The notes under the pieces: model-generated
Database searches by the model: none
The model's input: the letters and a program-made list of their open reading frames with translations, nothing else
What the model was told of the DNA's origin: nothing
NCBI RefSeq assembly: GCF_022539315.1
Contig: NC_066313.1
Span: forward strand, 38,477,059 to 38,541,058
Length of the DNA: 64,000 nt
Direction: 5' to 3'
DNA from: Serinus canaria
Taxonomy: Eukaryota; Chordata; Aves; Passeriformes; Fringillidae
Shown: positions 60,901 to 64,000 of the stretch, piece by piece
Numbering within the stretch: position 1 is the first letter of the stretch
Layout of the letters: each line of letters starts with the position of its first letter
Program-made: the position numbers and the translations under genes

Positions 60901-63185
60901 TAATGGATTTAGTTCAGCTTTGATCATTTTACTATAAGCATAGAGGAATTCTTCAGTCACGCATGTGTCTAAGGGTGAGAGCTCAGTCATTGGAAAGATA
61001 GATGACAACCACTGATAGTAAAGCCAGGAGTACATCCCCTCATTAAGTCTAGAACAGAAATTTTACTACCTGCCTATATTTATTAAATACAGCATTTTGC
61101 ATCCTCTTGCCCATGTCATTTCCTACAAAGCACCTTGGTCCTTATCCCACATGCCACGTGGCAGCCCTACACATCCAGTACGAATTTCCATGTCAGTCTG
61201 CATGAACGGTACTCCCCAACCAGTGTTACTTATGGATGTTCAATAACCCCACTAGGTTGTTATACATTTCATTTATCCACATGCCCAGTAAATTTTTAGC
61301 CAACTATCCTTCAAGCAACAAGAAATATAGAAAAAATAATAAGAGATGTAAAATCCTTTCATTATGAAAATAGTCAAGATTTCTAAGTAGATTTTTTAAA
61401 AGCTATGTGGTGGCATGTTTTACCCTTGTTTGTTTTGCTGTCAATTCTTCTACAGAGATCATCCAATGTATTTACACAACAAATATCCACTGAAGGCCAG
61501 TGTCCAACATCCTTGCCTCAAAATCGACTATCTCCCTGTCATAGTGCTCTGGTTTTACATTTTCATATTCCTGTGTAACAGGTCTGAAGTGTGTATTATG
61601 TTGACAGGTACAGGTTACATAGAGTTGTCAGATAAAAGTTATTATAGCTATTAAACTATAGGCTCTTTATATCACTCAGCTTGTGATAACTCTGATGCCT
61701 TCAATGACACATTCATTAAAAAAAACTTTTTTCATAGAAAGTTTAAAATCATTATGTTTCAAATTGCTGAAGGAATTTAAAATCATTGAATTTAAAATCA
61801 AGAATGCAAAGAAAAATGTGTATAAATCTGTCTTTATTTTGGTGTTCCCACTGTTTGGCTCCATTTATTCTTCATCCTGTTTCTGTTCTACCAATCACAA
61901 CCTTTATTATTATTATTATTTTAACAGTCTAATCCAATAGGCACAATAATACCTAGTAATATAAACAGCAAAACTCTCACACTGCAATGTTGGGGAATTT
62001 GGTATATGTTTCCCTGTTAATGCTAGAGAAAAATCATCAAGTTAAAATAATTTCTGTGTTTCACTGTCATAAAAGTAGCTGAAGTTAGGAAAATAGGAAG
62101 AAGAAAAAGTAATAAAGTTGGGGGCAGGGGGAGAAATCTCTGCTTTACTCTCTTTAACAGATATGGCCATGAGGGAAAAATTTAAATTTTAATGAAAATA
62201 CTTATTTCCCAAAGGTCTGGCCAACAAAGAATGCTGAATGAGATAATTCACTAACTAAAGGAATGCAATGACTGAAAAGCAGATTATCACTGAAGTGAAA
62301 ACAAAGGCAGAAGACATTAATAATTAATTGAGGAGGTTTTCTGTGGAAGTTTACATGAGTTACAAGCTCTCTGTGTAGAGTCACTTGTCTGCCAGATTAT
62401 TGTGTTCTCTTTCAGGGTTGCTCATACCTGTGTGTATGTCCAATATAAAGTTTCCCTGGTCTGAGTTACCTGAAAGGAAGTACAAATCCTAAATGGGATT
62501 TTTTATCTGTGTCCAAAAGCATGTCTTCTGTGCTGTTTAAATGAAAGCTGACAAGCTACACCTTTATATTGTTGCAGGAATAACTGCCAGCAACATAAAG
62601 AGATGTCATCTTGTGCTCACACAGTGTGTCTCTCTAGATATGATGGAAAGACTGTCAAAACTGGTTACAACTAGAGATGCTCAGAGAGCAGTTGAAATGG
62701 AATCATCCAGCAGGAACCTATTTTTTACATTATGATTTATATTTTTATTTTTAGCAAGTGTGTAGAGCTTTGCCTCTGATCTCTTACTGTCAGAGTTCTA
62801 TCAGAGAAGAGGACCCCCAAAGCAGCAAATATGGCATGTAACTAAACTGGCTAAAATCTGAAGGAATCTTATTATCCCCAAAAGGGGTTTGATATGGGAG
62901 CAAAGGAAATTCTCCTTTGTCTCATAATTATGTCACATGTCATTGCCCTGTTAGTTATAAATCACAGCTTTGATTGAAGATTCCTTGGGCTCCAGTAAGA
63001 GGATCACAAAATCCTCCTGAATAGATATGACTAATTAAATGTAGGAAATTAACTTTGTGTTTGCAACCTGATGCTTTTCAAGTCAAAGACCAGAAGTACA
63101 CAGATGTCCATAAAAAACCAGCTGAACTTTCTCATATTTTGGACTGACTTTTCAGATATTCAAATGAAAAATCTCTTGAGTTCCA
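57975..63185. other. AT-rich DNA, nothing recognised
   Basis: No exon, RNA gene or repeat family was recognised. A three-fold TTTAAAATCA direct repeat lies at about 61741-61801 and an (ATT)n run at 61904-61921. The 119-codon minus frame at 60676-61035 contains Lys- and Phe-rich low-complexity stretches and is not convincing. Confidence 0.6.
61904..61921. repeat. (ATT)n microsatellite
   Basis: About six ATT units. Confidence 0.9.
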
Positions 63186-63191
63186 ATGCGG

Positions 63192-63296
63192 TAAAGTTGG
63201 AACATCTCATCTTCTTCGCTATCACTTTAACAATCATCAATTGTTAAAGTGATAGCGAAGAAGACAGTGATCAAAGATGAGATGTGCCAAAATTTA
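63192..63296. repeat. Near-perfect hairpin (inverted repeat with 25-base arms)
   Basis: The inner stem is perfect. 63210-63234 (starting TCTTCTTCGCTATCAC) pairs base for base with 63240-63264 (ending GTGATAGCGAAGAAGA) across a 5-base loop CATCA. A weaker outer stem continues it: ACATCTCA (63202-63209) with TGAGATGT (63278-63285), then TTGG with CCAA, and TAAA with TTTA. An unpaired segment of about 13 bases (63265-63277) lies on the 3' side. The CpG at the same place in both arms is intact. In size it resembles a microRNA precursor, but a young inverted duplication by template switching explains the perfect arms equally well. Strand is undetermined because the stem is symmetric. Confidence 0.9.
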
Positions 63297-63590
63297 TGTT
63301 CATGTCATGGGAATCACAAATCTGGGGAATAGTAGGAGATGAGAATGAATTACATATTTTGTAAAATTGCTGATTGTTTCAAAGGTATTTGTAGATTCTT
63401 CACACACTAAGTTGAAGAAACTGGAATCTATTTCAATCCAGTTTGCAAGTAGTAAAAACACCTGGATTTTCCTAAAAAATTTTTTAAATTGTTTATACTA
63501 AATATACCAACATATTACTTTCAGGAAAAAAATCACATAATGGCTTGAGTAAGTAAGGAAGTATGCAGGTAACCTTCTTCAAGCTTCTTC
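63297..63590. other. AT-rich DNA, nothing recognised
   Basis: Spacer between the hairpin and the CR1 copy at the right end; no features were seen. Confidence 0.6.
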
Positions 63591-63594
63591 CAAA

Positions 63595-64000
63595 GCAGAT
63601 TGACCTGGAACAAGTTGCACAGGATTGTGTCCAGTAGGGTCTTGAATATCTCCAGAGGAGACCCTAAAATCTCTCTGAGCAGCCTGTTCCAGTCCTCTGC
63701 CACCACTCACAGTCTTCCCTCACAAGAGAGATGCTTCAATTCCCTCATCATCTTCACTGCCTTCAGCTGAACCCTCTTCAGTACTTGCTTGTTTTCCTGT
63801 ACTGAGGAGCCCAGCCCTGGACACAGCACTCCAGATGTGCCTCACCAGGGCTGAGCAGAGAGGCAGAATCACCCCCCTCTATCTGCTGGCTCTTTCTAAT
63901 GCACCCCAGGATCCTTCTGTCCTTCTTGGCCACAAGGACACACTCCTGATTCATGGACAACTTGCTGTCTTCCAGGGCCTTCAGGTCCTTCTCTGCAGAT
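63595..64000 (-). mobile_element. CR1 LINE, partial (continues past the window end)
   Basis: Reverse-complement CR1. The left part holds the 3' UTR side (GACCTGGAACAAGTTGCACA, GGGTCTTGAATATCTCCAGA, GCAGCCTGTTCCAGTCCTCT). It then jumps to GGAGCCCAGCCCTGGACACA, AGATGTGCCTCACCAGGGCT, GAGAGGCAGAATCACC, CACCCCAGGATCCTTCTGTC and TTCAGGTCCTTCTCTGCAGA, which encode the C-terminal part of ORF2 on the minus strand. A segment normally lying between these parts (about 63715-63780) is shortened. The element runs off the right edge, so more of ORF2 may follow outside. Confidence 0.93.

Noticed and set aside
1..64000. CRISPR arrays, tRNA or rRNA genes, prokaryotic operons
   Set aside because: Scanned by eye for regularly spaced direct repeats, cloverleaf-like blocks and dense same-strand ORFs; none were seen. 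The sequence is clearly vertebrate.

Overview
The window looks like a bird nuclear chromosome, most likely a neoavian and possibly a songbird. The case rests on its repeats. It holds six clear CR1 LINE insertions, two of them ending in the CR1 terminal motif (TGATTCTATGATT-like), and LTRs of two families that I recognise as avian endogenous-retrovirus LTRs. The rest is AT-rich, CpG-poor single-copy DNA with ordinary vertebrate microsatellites. There are no operons, dense ORFs, CRISPR arrays or other prokaryotic features.

I find no protein-coding gene I can name. The open frames are short, many rely on non-ATG starts, and several lie inside CR1 or LTR copies. The window is best read as a gene desert or the inside of very large introns. 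Two weak candidates for transcribed or retrotransposed sequence exist: a splice-flanked open segment at 30733-30922, and a stretch ending in AATAAA plus a 17-base A tail at 3822-3879.

Layout. 1-6500: unassigned AT-rich DNA with the possible retrocopy tail and a TA-rich palindromic block near 5240-5337. 6530-8623: a 39-base T run, a composite CR1 relic (minus) and a solo ERVL-type LTR (minus) with a near-perfect 5-bp target duplication. 8630-18480: mostly unassigned, with a very old CR1-like scrap near 13485 and an internally shortened LTR of a second family at 14880-15223. 18483-25248: a CR1 (minus), a long unassigned stretch, then a CR1 (plus). 25250-35745: unassigned DNA holding the candidate exon, a truncated LTR of the second family at 32911-33243, a long TAA microsatellite, and a solo ERVL-type LTR (plus). 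35750-64000: mostly unassigned, with CR1 copies at 42424 (plus), 55027 (minus) and 63595 (minus, running off the window), and a striking near-perfect hairpin at 63192-63296.

The most unusual local structure is that hairpin. It has 25 paired bases per arm with no mismatch, a 5-base loop, CpG retained in both arms, and a weaker outer stem. It is either a very young inverted duplication or a small-RNA precursor.
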